The notes beneath the pieces were generated by a model. It was not told the origin of the DNA, ran no database searches, and was given only the letters and a program-made list of their open reading frames with translations. From Gammaproteobacteria bacterium (GTDB lineage: Bacteria; Pseudomonadota; Gammaproteobacteria; UBA6429), in assembly GCA_003232015.1 (NCBI GenBank), contig QIKU01000068.1:1-26151 (forward strand): a stretch of DNA of 26,151 nt, in the 5' to 3' direction. The translations under genes were made by a program, and so were the position numbers. Shown here one piece after another: positions 1 to 7,637 of this stretch (its first letter is position 1; every line of letters begins with the position of its first letter).

Positions 1-2
1 GC

Positions 3-641
3 CCGTTATTAGTACAACAAGTTATCGAGCCCTCTCAAATCAGTGGCTTTAACCAGTTGTACGATGAACGGAATGGCTCAACGGCAAGCAATTACGCCCT
101 TGGCTTTGACGCCGCTTATAAGAAACTATTCTACGGTCTGAATGCACAACGAAGAGACTTACGTATTCCTCAATTTAGCAGCAATGCTTTTACTGTAACT
201 GCGCCCAGGCGTGAACATGTTTATCGCGCTTATATTAACTGGCTTGCATCCCAAAACTGGAGTATTTCTTTTACCCCTGAAAAAGAAGTCTTTAACAATC
301 AGGCGGCAGGACCAACGCGACTTTACACGACCCACCTGCCACTTGCTGCCAACTATCATTCAGCTTTTGGCTTTAGTGTCAGCTATAAACTCAATTATGT
401 TCGACAAAATGTAACTCTTGCTAGCTCCAGTTATAACCAGACACGTGAAGACTTTATAACCTCTGATTTAACTCTAGGGATAAAACTTAAAAAAAGACGC
501 GGACAGATTAATCTAGTTATCATCAACTTATTCAAACAAAAATTTAATTATCAGGATTTAAATTTTATACGCGCCGAACCTGTTTACCCGCGTTACCTAC
601 CCAAAAGAACATTATTACTTAAAGCATCCATCAATTTTTAA
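3..641 (+). CDS. Outer-membrane beta-barrel protein, C-terminal part (5' end outside window)
   Basis: The reading frame is open from the left edge of the window, so this is the last 212 or so residues of a larger protein. A TTG at position 57 can be read as a start, but the in-frame codons before it (3-56) look equally protein-like, so I treat the gene as truncated by the window. The visible part alternates hydrophobic and polar residues with many Tyr, Phe and Asn, as in amphipathic beta-strands, and ends in the sequence KASINF. A terminal Phe is the usual Bam-recognition signal of outer-membrane barrels. It resembles the barrel ends of exported-polysaccharide porins or TPR-barrel proteins, but I cannot assign a family. 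The next gene follows 36 bases later with a strong ribosome-binding site, suggesting one transcript ending at the terminator near 1064-1105. Confidence 0.7.
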   Translation, partial: PLLVQQVIEPSQISGFNQLYDERNGSTASNYALGFDAAYKKLFYGLNAQRRDLRIPQFSSNAFTVTAPRREHVYRAYINWLASQNWSISFTPEKEVFNNQAAGPTRLYTTHLPLAANYHSAFGFSVSYKLNYVRQNVTLASSSYNQTREDFITSDLTLGIKLKKRRGQINLVIINLFKQKFNYQDLNFIRAEPVYPRYLPKRTLLLKASINF

Positions 642-677
642 AAGAGTAATTACAATAATCCCTACGGAGGAAATAAT

Positions 678-1043
678 ATGAAAAACAATCTAAATATCGT
701 ACTTTTAATTTTACTGGGCATAGCCATTGGCATTATTTACAGTATTTATCCAAAAACCTATGATTACGGTACACCGGCTAAACCCGATACCGTCAAAACA
801 TTAAGTGAATCAGCACTAAAAGCACTAGCGCATCAAGGTGAAGCACCTGTCGTTGTTTTTTCACTAACGCGCAATGGCAGCTTGCAGGCCTTTGTTCCTC
901 AAAGCACTAAAGTAATTATACCGACATTTCCGTTACATGCAGAAAATATTATTAGCATTGATAGTATTACTTTCTTTTCGACTAGCAACCCAAAATTTTG
1001 TTGGGCATCGCTTAGTGGAGATGAACGATGCATAGTTTGGTAA
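678..1043 (+). CDS. Small membrane-anchored protein of unknown function
   Basis: This encodes 121 residues. Residues 7-24 form one hydrophobic segment after a short Lys/Asn-rich N-terminus, which fits either a signal anchor or an uncleaved signal peptide. The remaining ~95 residues would face the periplasm and contain two cysteines (C108 and C118) near the C-terminus, which could form a disulfide. A strong Shine-Dalgarno (GGAGG, about 667-671) sits at good spacing before the ATG. It lies 36 bases after the outer-membrane barrel gene and before a terminator, so the pair is probably co-transcribed and may work together in the envelope. I recognise no domain and propose no function. Confidence 0.75.
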   Translation: MKNNLNIVLLILLGIAIGIIYSIYPKTYDYGTPAKPDTVKTLSESALKALAHQGEAPVVVFSLTRNGSLQAFVPQSTKVIIPTFPLHAENIISIDSITFFSTSNPKFCWASLSGDERCIVW

Positions 1044-1063
1044 TTTAAGTTCGCACTTTACAG

Positions 1064-1105
1064 AAAACCGGTACTATTAGATTTAGTGCCGGTTTTTTAT
1101 TTTTA
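1064..1105 (+). terminator. Rho-independent terminator
   Basis: A 12-bp stem (1064-1075 with 1085-1096, one G-T pair) with a 9-base loop is followed by T-runs interrupted by one A. It lies 20 bases after the stop of the small anchored protein and closes the first transcript. Confidence 0.8.
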
Positions 1106-1166
1106 AAGGCCTCATCACCTCAGGAGCACGAACTATTGATATCCTGAAATTATATAACGCTTTTCT

Positions 1167-1195
1167 TTGACAGCAGCCTGCCCACAAACTAGTAT
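1167..1195 (+). promoter_or_regulatory. Predicted sigma-70 promoter for the diguanylate cyclase gene
   Basis: TTGACA at 1167-1172 is a perfect -35 match. After exactly 17 bases comes TAGTAT at 1190-1195, a good -10. It would give a leader of about 115 bases before the start at 1317. I saw no riboswitch-like structure in that leader. Confidence 0.5.
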
Positions 1196-1316
1196 TAAAA
1201 TGCTTATTTCTTATTACAAGAAAAAGTATTGTTTACGTTCCAACCAATAGCGTTACTAAAATAATTTAACTTGCCAGCCATCAATATTTCATCCAGCTTT
1301 CATCGTTGTATTTATT

Positions 1317-2399
1317 ATGAAACTACAAAACATACTGCACCCCAGAGAAATTGAAACCAAGTATTACCGTTTCTTTTTTATGGCAAATTACAGTTACTTT
1401 TTAGGTGTGCTTATTCATGCTTTTTTCATCTATTTATTCAGTTACCTGGGTAATGAATTTATGATGAAATACAATATTGTGAGCACCTTTGTATTTCTGC
1501 TCGCCTTTGTATTAAACCGCAAAACATGGCACCAGCTTGCTTTGCTGTTAATGATTATTGAGATACCCATTCATGCCAGCCTGGCAACGCACTTTGTCGG
1601 CTGGGACAGCGGCTTTTATGTGTACCTGATGGCTTTAATTCCACTTATCTGTTTTTATCCCGATTGGTCCAATATATTCAAAATAGCCCTTTCTGTTCTG
1701 GTTACCTTATTTTCACTTGGCTTAAAGTATTACTCGGTAGAGAACCCGCCAACTATGCTTGTTTCAGACACGGTACTAAATAATTTATTTTATATGAACA
1801 CTTTTTTCTTCTATGTTGTATTGGTATTTTTATCACTCTATTACGCGCTTGCTGCCAACCGTGCTCAGGAAGAACTGCAAGTTTCTTATGAAAAAATCCA
1901 GAAACTGGCACGCACCGATCCACTAACAGGCTTATCGAATCGTCGTGATACCCTCGAGCGCATTGAGCTTGAAGCCCTGCGTTGCGAACGCAATAAATAT
2001 GAGATGGCAATTATTCTTGCAGATATTGATAATTTTAAAGACTTTAATGACCAACACGGCCATGACTGCGGTGACTTCGTTCTGGTTGCCGTCGCCAATT
2101 CTATTGAAAACATGTTACGCCGTGATGACCACGTAGGGCGCTGGGGTGGTGAAGAATTTATTATTATATTGCCAGACACCACTAAAGAAAAAGCAGCACA
2201 GGTTGTAGAAATAATACGACAAAACTTAACCGCTAATAACTTTACTTATAAAAATAACAAACACCATGTCGCGCTAACATTCGGTATTAGCATGTGCAAC
2301 CACAGTATGAATATTGATAAAGCAATGAAAGAAGCCGATAAAGCGATGTTAGATGGGAAAAAGAACGGCAAGAATCAGGTTGTTTTTGCCGAAGCTTAA
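1317..2399 (+). CDS. Membrane-bound diguanylate cyclase (GGDEF domain)
   Basis: This enzyme should make cyclic di-GMP from two GTP at the inner membrane. The N-terminal half (about residues 25-178) holds six likely transmembrane helices, with no known sensor family that I can name. A short helical linker (about 180-198) leads to the GGDEF domain, which opens with the conserved DPLTGL signature near residue 201. The active-site motif is GGEEF at residues 277-281, a functional variant. RRDD lies five residues before it, so the RxxD inhibitory I-site is present and product feedback is likely. At 360 residues the protein looks complete. It is monocistronic, with its own promoter and about 270 bases free upstream. 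The window also encodes an HD-GYP phosphodiesterase that would oppose it. Confidence 0.93.
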   Translation: MKLQNILHPREIETKYYRFFFMANYSYFLGVLIHAFFIYLFSYLGNEFMMKYNIVSTFVFLLAFVLNRKTWHQLALLLMIIEIPIHASLATHFVGWDSGFYVYLMALIPLICFYPDWSNIFKIALSVLVTLFSLGLKYYSVENPPTMLVSDTVLNNLFYMNTFFFYVVLVFLSLYYALAANRAQEELQVSYEKIQKLARTDPLTGLSNRRDTLERIELEALRCERNKYEMAIILADIDNFKDFNDQHGHDCGDFVLVAVANSIENMLRRDDHVGRWGGEEFIIILPDTTKEKAAQVVEIIRQNLTANNFTYKNNKHHVALTFGISMCNHSMNIDKAMKEADKAMLDGKKNGKNQVVFAEA

Positions 2400-2438
2400 A
2401 CCTGAAAATTATTTTTTAAAATACTTGGCGCTAGTAGG

Positions 2439-2639
2439 TTAAGCCGCATAAAACCTTTTGTAGCAAGTTTTAACCGAAATATCTTTAATCGATGTAGGAA
2501 TGGAGTTTTTAAGGCTATCAGCGGGGCAACTGATAACAACAACGACTTCGTTAGTATCGGGGCGAGGGATAATCATATCAACGCCATCCATTTCTAACCA
2601 TTTACCTGCAACGTCCATCGCATAGGATAATTTTGTCAT
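2439..2639 (-). CDS. Small hypothetical protein, 66 residues
   Basis: This minus-strand ORF has a reasonable ribosome-binding site (AAGGAA) about six bases before its ATG, and its composition looks protein-like: no low-complexity runs, mixed charge, and a Val-rich stretch ending in Cys-Pro around residues 33-40. No signal peptide or transmembrane helix is visible. It is transcribed against the cyclase and divergently from grxD, and a 21-base palindrome lies 64 bases upstream of its start. I do not recognise the protein. It could be a conserved orphan of this lineage; a spurious ORF is possible but less likely given the ribosome-binding site. Confidence 0.55.
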   Translation of the reverse strand: MTKLSYAMDVAGKWLEMDGVDMIIPRPDTNEVVVVISCPADSLKNSIPTSIKDISVKTCYKRFYAA

Positions 2640-2702
2640 TGGATTTCCTTAGTGTGTGTTTTATGCAATTCTAGCCGAAAGTAGATAAAAATCATGTGAG
2701 CC

Positions 2703-2723
2703 ATGCACACTTGTTGTGTGCAT
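2703..2723. promoter_or_regulatory. Perfect palindrome, candidate operator
   Basis: Two perfect 8-base arms (ATGCACAC and GTGTGCAT) flank a 5-base centre, TTGTT. The site lies in the 280-base region between the divergent 66-residue ORF and grxD, 64 bases from the former and about 200 from the latter. The size and spacing fit a helix-turn-helix dimer site, but the regulator is unknown. Confidence 0.35.
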
Positions 2724-2919
2724 TAATCACAGTTTTAAACATTATCTTGTAAAAATAATCTGCTCGGTATCCTTAATTAACCATTAGTTAAGAATGGGTA
2801 ATTGGCGGCAAATTAAGCATAAGCCACTGTATTCCCGAGTAAAATACTAAGGAATTCCTTTTGGGCACTATATATATTAGAATAGCCTAATTATCATTTA
2901 ATTTATTCGAGGTATCACG

Positions 2920-3237
2920 ATGGACGTATTAGAACGTATTGGAAAAATTGTAAATGACAGCCCAGTGGTTGTTTTTATGAAAGGCACACCACAACTTCCG
3001 CAATGCGGTTTTTCAAGCCGAACGGCTGAAGCTTTAATGGCCTGCGGAAAAGAATTTGCCCATGTGAATGTTTTAGCTGACCCGGAAATTTTTGAAAATC
3101 TACCTCGCTACGCCGACTGGCCTACATTCCCACAGGTTTATATTAAAGGCGAACTGATTGGCGGCTGCGATATTACCCTGGAAATGTTCCAAAAAGGCGA
3201 CTTGCAAAAGATGGTTAATGAGGCCGTTGGCAGTTAG
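2920..3237 (+). CDS. grxD: Monothiol glutaredoxin, Grx4 type
   Basis: This encodes 105 residues, close to the normal length of single-domain CGFS glutaredoxins. The CGFS active-site motif starts at residue 28, preceded by the typical MKGTPQLPQ stretch. Further on are the WPTFPQVYI segment with the conserved cis-Pro and a GG(C/S)D glutathione-binding motif, here GGCD. Proteins of this family hold a glutathione-ligated [2Fe-2S] cluster together with BolA-type partners and act in iron-sulfur cluster transfer and iron sensing in the cytoplasm. The start is set by a good GAGGT ribosome-binding site. It ends at a strong bidirectional terminator shared with the convergent rnt gene; in E. coli grxD and rnt are also near neighbours. 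Confidence 0.96.
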   Translation: MDVLERIGKIVNDSPVVVFMKGTPQLPQCGFSSRTAEALMACGKEFAHVNVLADPEIFENLPRYADWPTFPQVYIKGELIGGCDITLEMFQKGDLQKMVNEAVGS

Positions 3238-3260
3238 TACTTTTTAGCCTTTTCAAACTT

Positions 3261-3303
3261 AAAAAGCCCGACCGGATAATCGCTTATCCGGTCGGGCTGT
3301 TTT
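3261..3303. terminator. Bidirectional rho-independent terminator
   Basis: A perfect 15-bp stem (3265-3279 with 3284-3298) has a 4-base TCGC loop. It is preceded by five A and followed by a T-rich run, so it can end both grxD on the plus strand and rnt on the minus strand. Confidence 0.92.
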
Positions 3304-3336
3304 ATTTACAGCAGAAATTAGCCTTAGTCTACCAAC

Positions 3337-3972
3337 CTAACCCTCACCTTGCTCCGGCTTAAAAGCACTGTCCCAGGTGTTCACAATTTTACAAAACAGC
3401 TCGGCGGTTTTTTCGGTATCGTAAATAGCCGAATGCGCTTCGTTATTATTCCATTGAATACCAGCGGCTTTACCCGCCTTGGCGAGCACGGTTTGGCCGT
3501 AAGCTAAACCGCCTAATGTTGCGGTGTCAAACGTACTGAATTGGTGAAAAGGATTTTTCTTTATTTTACAGCGCTCAGTCGCGGCTTTTATAAAGCCCAA
3601 ATCAAAAAAGGGGTTATGCCCGACTAAAATAGCACGCGTGCATTTGGTGGTTTTTATTAGCTGGCGAATGGGTTCAAAAATATGCTCGAGCGCTTCTTTT
3701 TCTGGCATTGCCATGCGAAACGGGTTGTAGGGGTCGATACCGGTAAATTGCAGGGCTTCTTCTTCCATTGCCGAGCCGGGGAAAGGCTCAACATGGCAGG
3801 ACACGGTTTTGCCCATTCCCACCGAGCCATCGGCTTTCATCAAAATAGGCACCGCCGCCACTTCCAGTAAGGCGTGCTTATTAGCATTAAAACCACCGGT
3901 TTCAACATCAACCACCACCGGCAAAAAACCGCGGAAACGGGTATGAATGGTATTATTTTCTTCGTCTATCAT
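3337..3972 (-). CDS. rnt: Ribonuclease T
   Basis: This 211-residue protein is a DEDDh 3'-5' exoribonuclease. Exo I has D22 and E24 in DVETGG, Exo II has D124 in GHNPFFDL, D149 lies in the STFDTATL segment, and Exo III has H180 and D185 in HSAIYD. These positions are each within one residue of those I recall for E. coli RNase T (D23, E25, D150, H181, D186), and the length fits. The enzyme trims the CCA ends of tRNA and matures the 3' ends of 5S and 23S rRNA as a homodimer. The gene converges on grxD through a shared terminator. The 121 bases between its start and asnB downstream-wise hold nothing I can name. Confidence 0.96.
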   Translation of the reverse strand: MIDEENNTIHTRFRGFLPVVVDVETGGFNANKHALLEVAAVPILMKADGSVGMGKTVSCHVEPFPGSAMEEEALQFTGIDPYNPFRMAMPEKEALEHIFEPIRQLIKTTKCTRAILVGHNPFFDLGFIKAATERCKIKKNPFHQFSTFDTATLGGLAYGQTVLAKAGKAAGIQWNNNEAHSAIYDTEKTAELFCKIVNTWDSAFKPEQGEG

Positions 3973-4093
3973 CCACGACAGGATACTAAAACAGGCTGAG
4001 AATTGCGATGCCTAATCAAGATTAAACGCGAGCATAAGAAGAAATCAGCTAACTTAGTCGATACGACGGCCTGCTAATTTAACTAAATAGCTT

Positions 4094-5881
4094 TTAATCA
4101 ACATGCGTTTGCAACCAATACTCCAACAACGCTAAATGCCAGAGCTTGCTCCCTTGTAAACGAGTAAAATATTCATCCGGCTTTTTTAACAGCTTATTGA
4201 CATACGCCCGGTTATAAACACCCCGCTTAATACACGCGCTGCTGTTTAAAATATCCTGCATAAATTCTAAAAACTCACCACGCACGTACTTTAATGCTGG
4301 CATCGGGAAGTAACCTTTGGGACGGTCGATTACGCTATCAGGCACTATGCCACGCGCAATTTTTTTCAACACATGCTTACCACCTGACTGTAACTTCATT
4401 TCTGGCGGCATTTTAGCGGCCAGCTCAACAAGGTGATGGTCTAAAAAAGGCACCCGTGCTTCTAAACCAAACGCCATGGTCATATTGTCCACCCGTTTGA
4501 CCGGATCATCAACAACCAGTGTACTCACATCCATATGTAAAACTCGGTCAATAAAGGTGTCAGCCTGCGGTCGGGCGAGTAAGTCCTGAATAATTTTAGA
4601 GGTGTAATCTTCACCACGATAGTCTTCGCTCACGGTTTCTAAAAATTCTGCGTGGCCACGATCAAAATAATATTTTGAAAAACGTTCAACCCCTTGCGTA
4701 AGATCGTCTTGCTGTATTTGTGGGAACCAGAAATAACCGGCAAACACCTCATCGGCTCCCTGGCCACTTTGCACCACTTTCACATGTTTTGATACTTGCT
4801 CAGACAATAAATAAAACGCCACCGCATCTTGTCCTACCATCGGTTCGGACATCGCCTGCACCGCTTCGGGCAAACGCTTTAACACTTCGGCATTGGCTAT
4901 TTGTATTTTTTGATGATTTGTTTGGTAACGTTCAACCACCGCATCTGAAAATTCAAACTCGCTGCCCTTTTCTTCCGGCTGATCTTCAAAACCAATTGAA
5001 AAAGTACGAATATCTTTAACACCCGCTTCGGCTAACAGGCCAACCAGTAAACTTGAATCCAGGCCACCGGATAACAACACACCCACCGGCACATCAGACA
5101 CATCCAGACGCTTACGTACCGCATCGCGTAAACTGTCGTGAATGGCTTGCACCCATTCATCTTCTGACATTGCTGTATCGGGGCGTGTCGCATCATACTG
5201 CCAGTAACGTCTTGCTTTGTAATCGGTGTTATTTTTAATAGTTAAAGTTGTACCCGGCTCTAATTTTTGAATACCGTTTAAAATAGTATTGGGGGCAGGA
5301 ATAACCGCATGCAAAGTAAACTGGTTATGCAGGCCAACCGGATTAATACTGGCATCAATGGCATTGTCTATTTTATTACTGGCGAGTAATGCCTGCATGT
5401 TAGAGGCAAAACGTAGCTGATTATTGCTAAACGAATAATACAATGGTTTTATTCCCATTCGGTCTCGCGCTAAAAACAGGCTTTGTTTTTTCCAGTCCCA
5501 AATCGCAAAGGCAAACATACCATGCAAATGGTCGGGGCATTGCTCGCCCCATTTATGATAGGCCTTTAAAATAACTTCGGTATCGCCATGCGATTTGAAT
5601 TTGTAACCTTCTTTTATAAATTGCGCGCGCAGTTCGGGGTAATTATAAATAGCACCATTAAAAACCAGTGTTAATTGCAGTTCTTCATCAACCATCGGTT
5701 GATTTGAATCTGCGGATAAATCAATAACGGATAAACGCCGGTGCCCAAAACCTACCTGTGGCTTTATCCATAGACCTTCTGCATCCGGCCCCCGTCGTTC
5801 GAGTTTAGACAACATGGCTTGTACTATATTTTGTTGTACTGGTTGTTCGTCAAAACGAACTTCACCGCAAATTCCGCACAT
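4094..5881 (-). CDS. Glutamine-dependent asparagine synthetase family amidotransferase, probably the N-acetylglutaminylglutamine type
   Basis: The start is fixed because the mature nucleophile must be Cys2 (MCGICGE). Residues 1 to ~190 form the class II glutamine amidotransferase domain, and the ATP-pyrophosphatase loop SGGLDSS lies at 271-277 in the synthetase domain. GQGADEVFAGY and ARVPFLD follow. The sequence as a whole, especially the MCGICGEVRF opening and the HAVIPAPNTIL segment near 191, matches my memory of the family TIGR03104 group, which amidates N-acetylglutaminylglutamine to the osmoprotectant NAGGN, better than true AsnB. That family is normally in a trio with a ligase/acetyltransferase (TIGR03103) and a peptidase, and neither is here. 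Instead the gene follows a hydantoinase-B gene by 25 bases. The amidotransferase chemistry is sure; the substrate is an inference. Confidence 0.9.
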   Translation of the reverse strand: MCGICGEVRFDEQPVQQNIVQAMLSKLERRGPDAEGLWIKPQVGFGHRRLSVIDLSADSNQPMVDEELQLTLVFNGAIYNYPELRAQFIKEGYKFKSHGDTEVILKAYHKWGEQCPDHLHGMFAFAIWDWKKQSLFLARDRMGIKPLYYSFSNNQLRFASNMQALLASNKIDNAIDASINPVGLHNQFTLHAVIPAPNTILNGIQKLEPGTTLTIKNNTDYKARRYWQYDATRPDTAMSEDEWVQAIHDSLRDAVRKRLDVSDVPVGVLLSGGLDSSLLVGLLAEAGVKDIRTFSIGFEDQPEEKGSEFEFSDAVVERYQTNHQKIQIANAEVLKRLPEAVQAMSEPMVGQDAVAFYLLSEQVSKHVKVVQSGQGADEVFAGYFWFPQIQQDDLTQGVERFSKYYFDRGHAEFLETVSEDYRGEDYTSKIIQDLLARPQADTFIDRVLHMDVSTLVVDDPVKRVDNMTMAFGLEARVPFLDHHLVELAAKMPPEMKLQSGGKHVLKKIARGIVPDSVIDRPKGYFPMPALKYVRGEFLEFMQDILNSSACIKRGVYNRAYVNKLLKKPDEYFTRLQGSKLWHLALLEYWLQTHVD

Positions 5882-5906
5882 TTATTTTTCCCATATATTT
5901 ACTAAA

Positions 5907-7451
5907 TTAACCCCAGGCACCCCCACCCGGTGTTTCTATTTTTAAACAATCTCCTTCTTTTACCTGCACACTGATTTTAGCAGGCAGTTCTTTTCCGTTT
6001 AGGCTGTTTTTTCCGGGCTTTGCTTCACCACCACCTTCCACACCCCACGGTGATGTACTTCGGCGTTCGGTTAATAAAGTTACATTTGCTTCGTGAGTAA
6101 ATTCATATTCACGCACAATGCCGTCACCACCATTATTTTTCCCAACACCACCAGAGCCTTTTTGGATAGCATACTGTTTTATACGCAAGGGGTGACTTGT
6201 TTCCAATACTTCTACCGGTGTATTTAAAGTGTTGGTCATATGTGTTTGCACGGCACTTAAACCTTGTGCATTGGCGCTGGCACCCATGCCGCCGCCAATG
6301 GTTTCGTAATAATCCCAGCCAGCTTGCTGGCTATCGCCCACAAAGCCCATCGCCACATTGTTCATGCTGCCATGACTGGCTGCGGCCAGTTTTTCGGGGA
6401 TAGCTTGCAACAATGCACCAATCATCACATCGACGATACGTGTGCTGGTTTCAACATTACCGGCCGCAACCGCTGCCGGTCGGCTCGCATTAACCAGACA
6501 CTGTTCTGGTGCAGACAGATGAATCGCACGGAAACTACCGGCGCAGGCCGGAGTGTGTGCCGGTAGCAAACAACGAAAAACATAATAAACCGCCGCCGCT
6601 GCCACCGATAACGGACAGTTAATATTACCGGCCACTTGCGCGGCGGTACCATTAAAATCCACATCAATCTGGCTGCCTTGCACATGAATGCAAACCGTAA
6701 TTGGAATGTTCTGCTGCCCTTGACCATCATCATCCATATAATCGGTAAAGAGATACTCACCATCAGGAATTTTTTCATAAACCGGCTTTGCAAGCCGCTC
6801 GGCATAATCATTGAGCGCGTCAAGCGCCACGGTAAAAGCCGACTTATCTCCAACATTCAATGCACTGATCATTTCAGACAAACGCTGGCAGCCTGTTCGG
6901 TTAGCGCTCATTTGTGCAGCGATATCACCCTGCATAGTTTGGGGTTGGCGGGTGGCGCCCAGCAGCTTGTCCATCATCTCCTCCTGTAACTGCCCTTTAC
7001 GAACAATATAGCCAGGGGGAATAATTAGCCCTTCTTCTTCCAAACTTGATGATACTGGCATCGAACCCGGTGAATCAGCACCAATATCGGCATGATGTGC
7101 CCTGTTTGCAACAAATGCCAGCAACTTACCGTTATTTATAACTGGAGAAATAAATGTTACGTCAGGTAAATGGGTGCCACCAAGGTAGGGGTCATTCACA
7201 ATGACCATATCGTCTGGCTGCCAGTTAAAGCGGCTTATAATGGACTGCATGGCATAGGCCATACTGCCCAGATGCACCGGAATATGCGCCGCCTGCGCAC
7301 ATAAATCACCGTTTGCATCAAAAACAGCGCAAGAATAGTCTAACCTGTCACGAATATTGGGCGAAAAAGCCGCGCGCTGCAAAATAGCGCCCATTTCATC
7401 ACACACAGCAGCTAAGCGGTTGGAAAATAAACTTAATTCAATGACATCCAC
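5907..7451 (-). CDS. Hydantoinase B / 5-oxoprolinase C-terminal subunit family protein
   Basis: The 514 residues show the HyuB family pattern. The N-terminus ends in an RLDYSCAVFD stretch, followed by HIPVHLGSM, VNDPYLGGTHLPD (near residues 86-98) and FVANRAHHADIG. GGGMGASA lies in the C-terminal half and a Gly-rich end finishes the protein. In known systems HyuB pairs with HyuA to hydrolyse hydantoins or 5-oxoproline with ATP. No hyuA lies in this window, so the partner must be elsewhere or the subunit has a different role. Its stop is 25 bases before the amidotransferase gene, indicating one operon. The gene is divergent from the PuuD-like gene; a weak promoter (TTCGAA, 17 bases, TAGAAT on the minus strand, 7518-7546) precedes it. 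Confidence 0.88.
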   Translation of the reverse strand: MDVIELSLFSNRLAAVCDEMGAILQRAAFSPNIRDRLDYSCAVFDANGDLCAQAAHIPVHLGSMAYAMQSIISRFNWQPDDMVIVNDPYLGGTHLPDVTFISPVINNGKLLAFVANRAHHADIGADSPGSMPVSSSLEEEGLIIPPGYIVRKGQLQEEMMDKLLGATRQPQTMQGDIAAQMSANRTGCQRLSEMISALNVGDKSAFTVALDALNDYAERLAKPVYEKIPDGEYLFTDYMDDDGQGQQNIPITVCIHVQGSQIDVDFNGTAAQVAGNINCPLSVAAAAVYYVFRCLLPAHTPACAGSFRAIHLSAPEQCLVNASRPAAVAAGNVETSTRIVDVMIGALLQAIPEKLAAASHGSMNNVAMGFVGDSQQAGWDYYETIGGGMGASANAQGLSAVQTHMTNTLNTPVEVLETSHPLRIKQYAIQKGSGGVGKNNGGDGIVREYEFTHEANVTLLTERRSTSPWGVEGGGEAKPGKNSLNGKELPAKISVQVKEGDCLKIETPGGGAWG

Positions 7452-7579
7452 AACTTGAATATTACGCGATTAAGATTAAGAATCCTATTGAAGCTTATTC
7501 TGCACAGATTTAACCCTATTCTATATTAGGGGTGTCAGCATTCGAATACTGTAGTAAACTAGTCAATCTTTTTATAACC

Positions 7580-7599
7580 TGGCTTTTAAATAAAAGCCA
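7580..7599. promoter_or_regulatory. Perfect palindrome, candidate operator or leader hairpin
   Basis: Two perfect 9-base arms (TGGCTTTTA and TAAAAGCCA) flank AA. The site ends 38 bases before the PuuD-like start, in the shared divergent region with the hydantoinase-B gene. It may be an operator, or a small hairpin in the leader RNA. Confidence 0.35.
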
Positions 7600-7637
7600 T
7601 ATAACGATAAACCTACAATATAGGGGATAAACACACT

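Noticed and set aside
4720..5238. Two plus-strand ORFs inside the amidotransferase gene
   Set aside because: They lie fully opposite a well-conserved protein and show no motif; antisense shadows.
6197..7011. Several ORFs on both strands inside the hydantoinase-B gene
   Set aside because: Overlap an intact conserved gene and have biased, non-protein-like composition; shadows.
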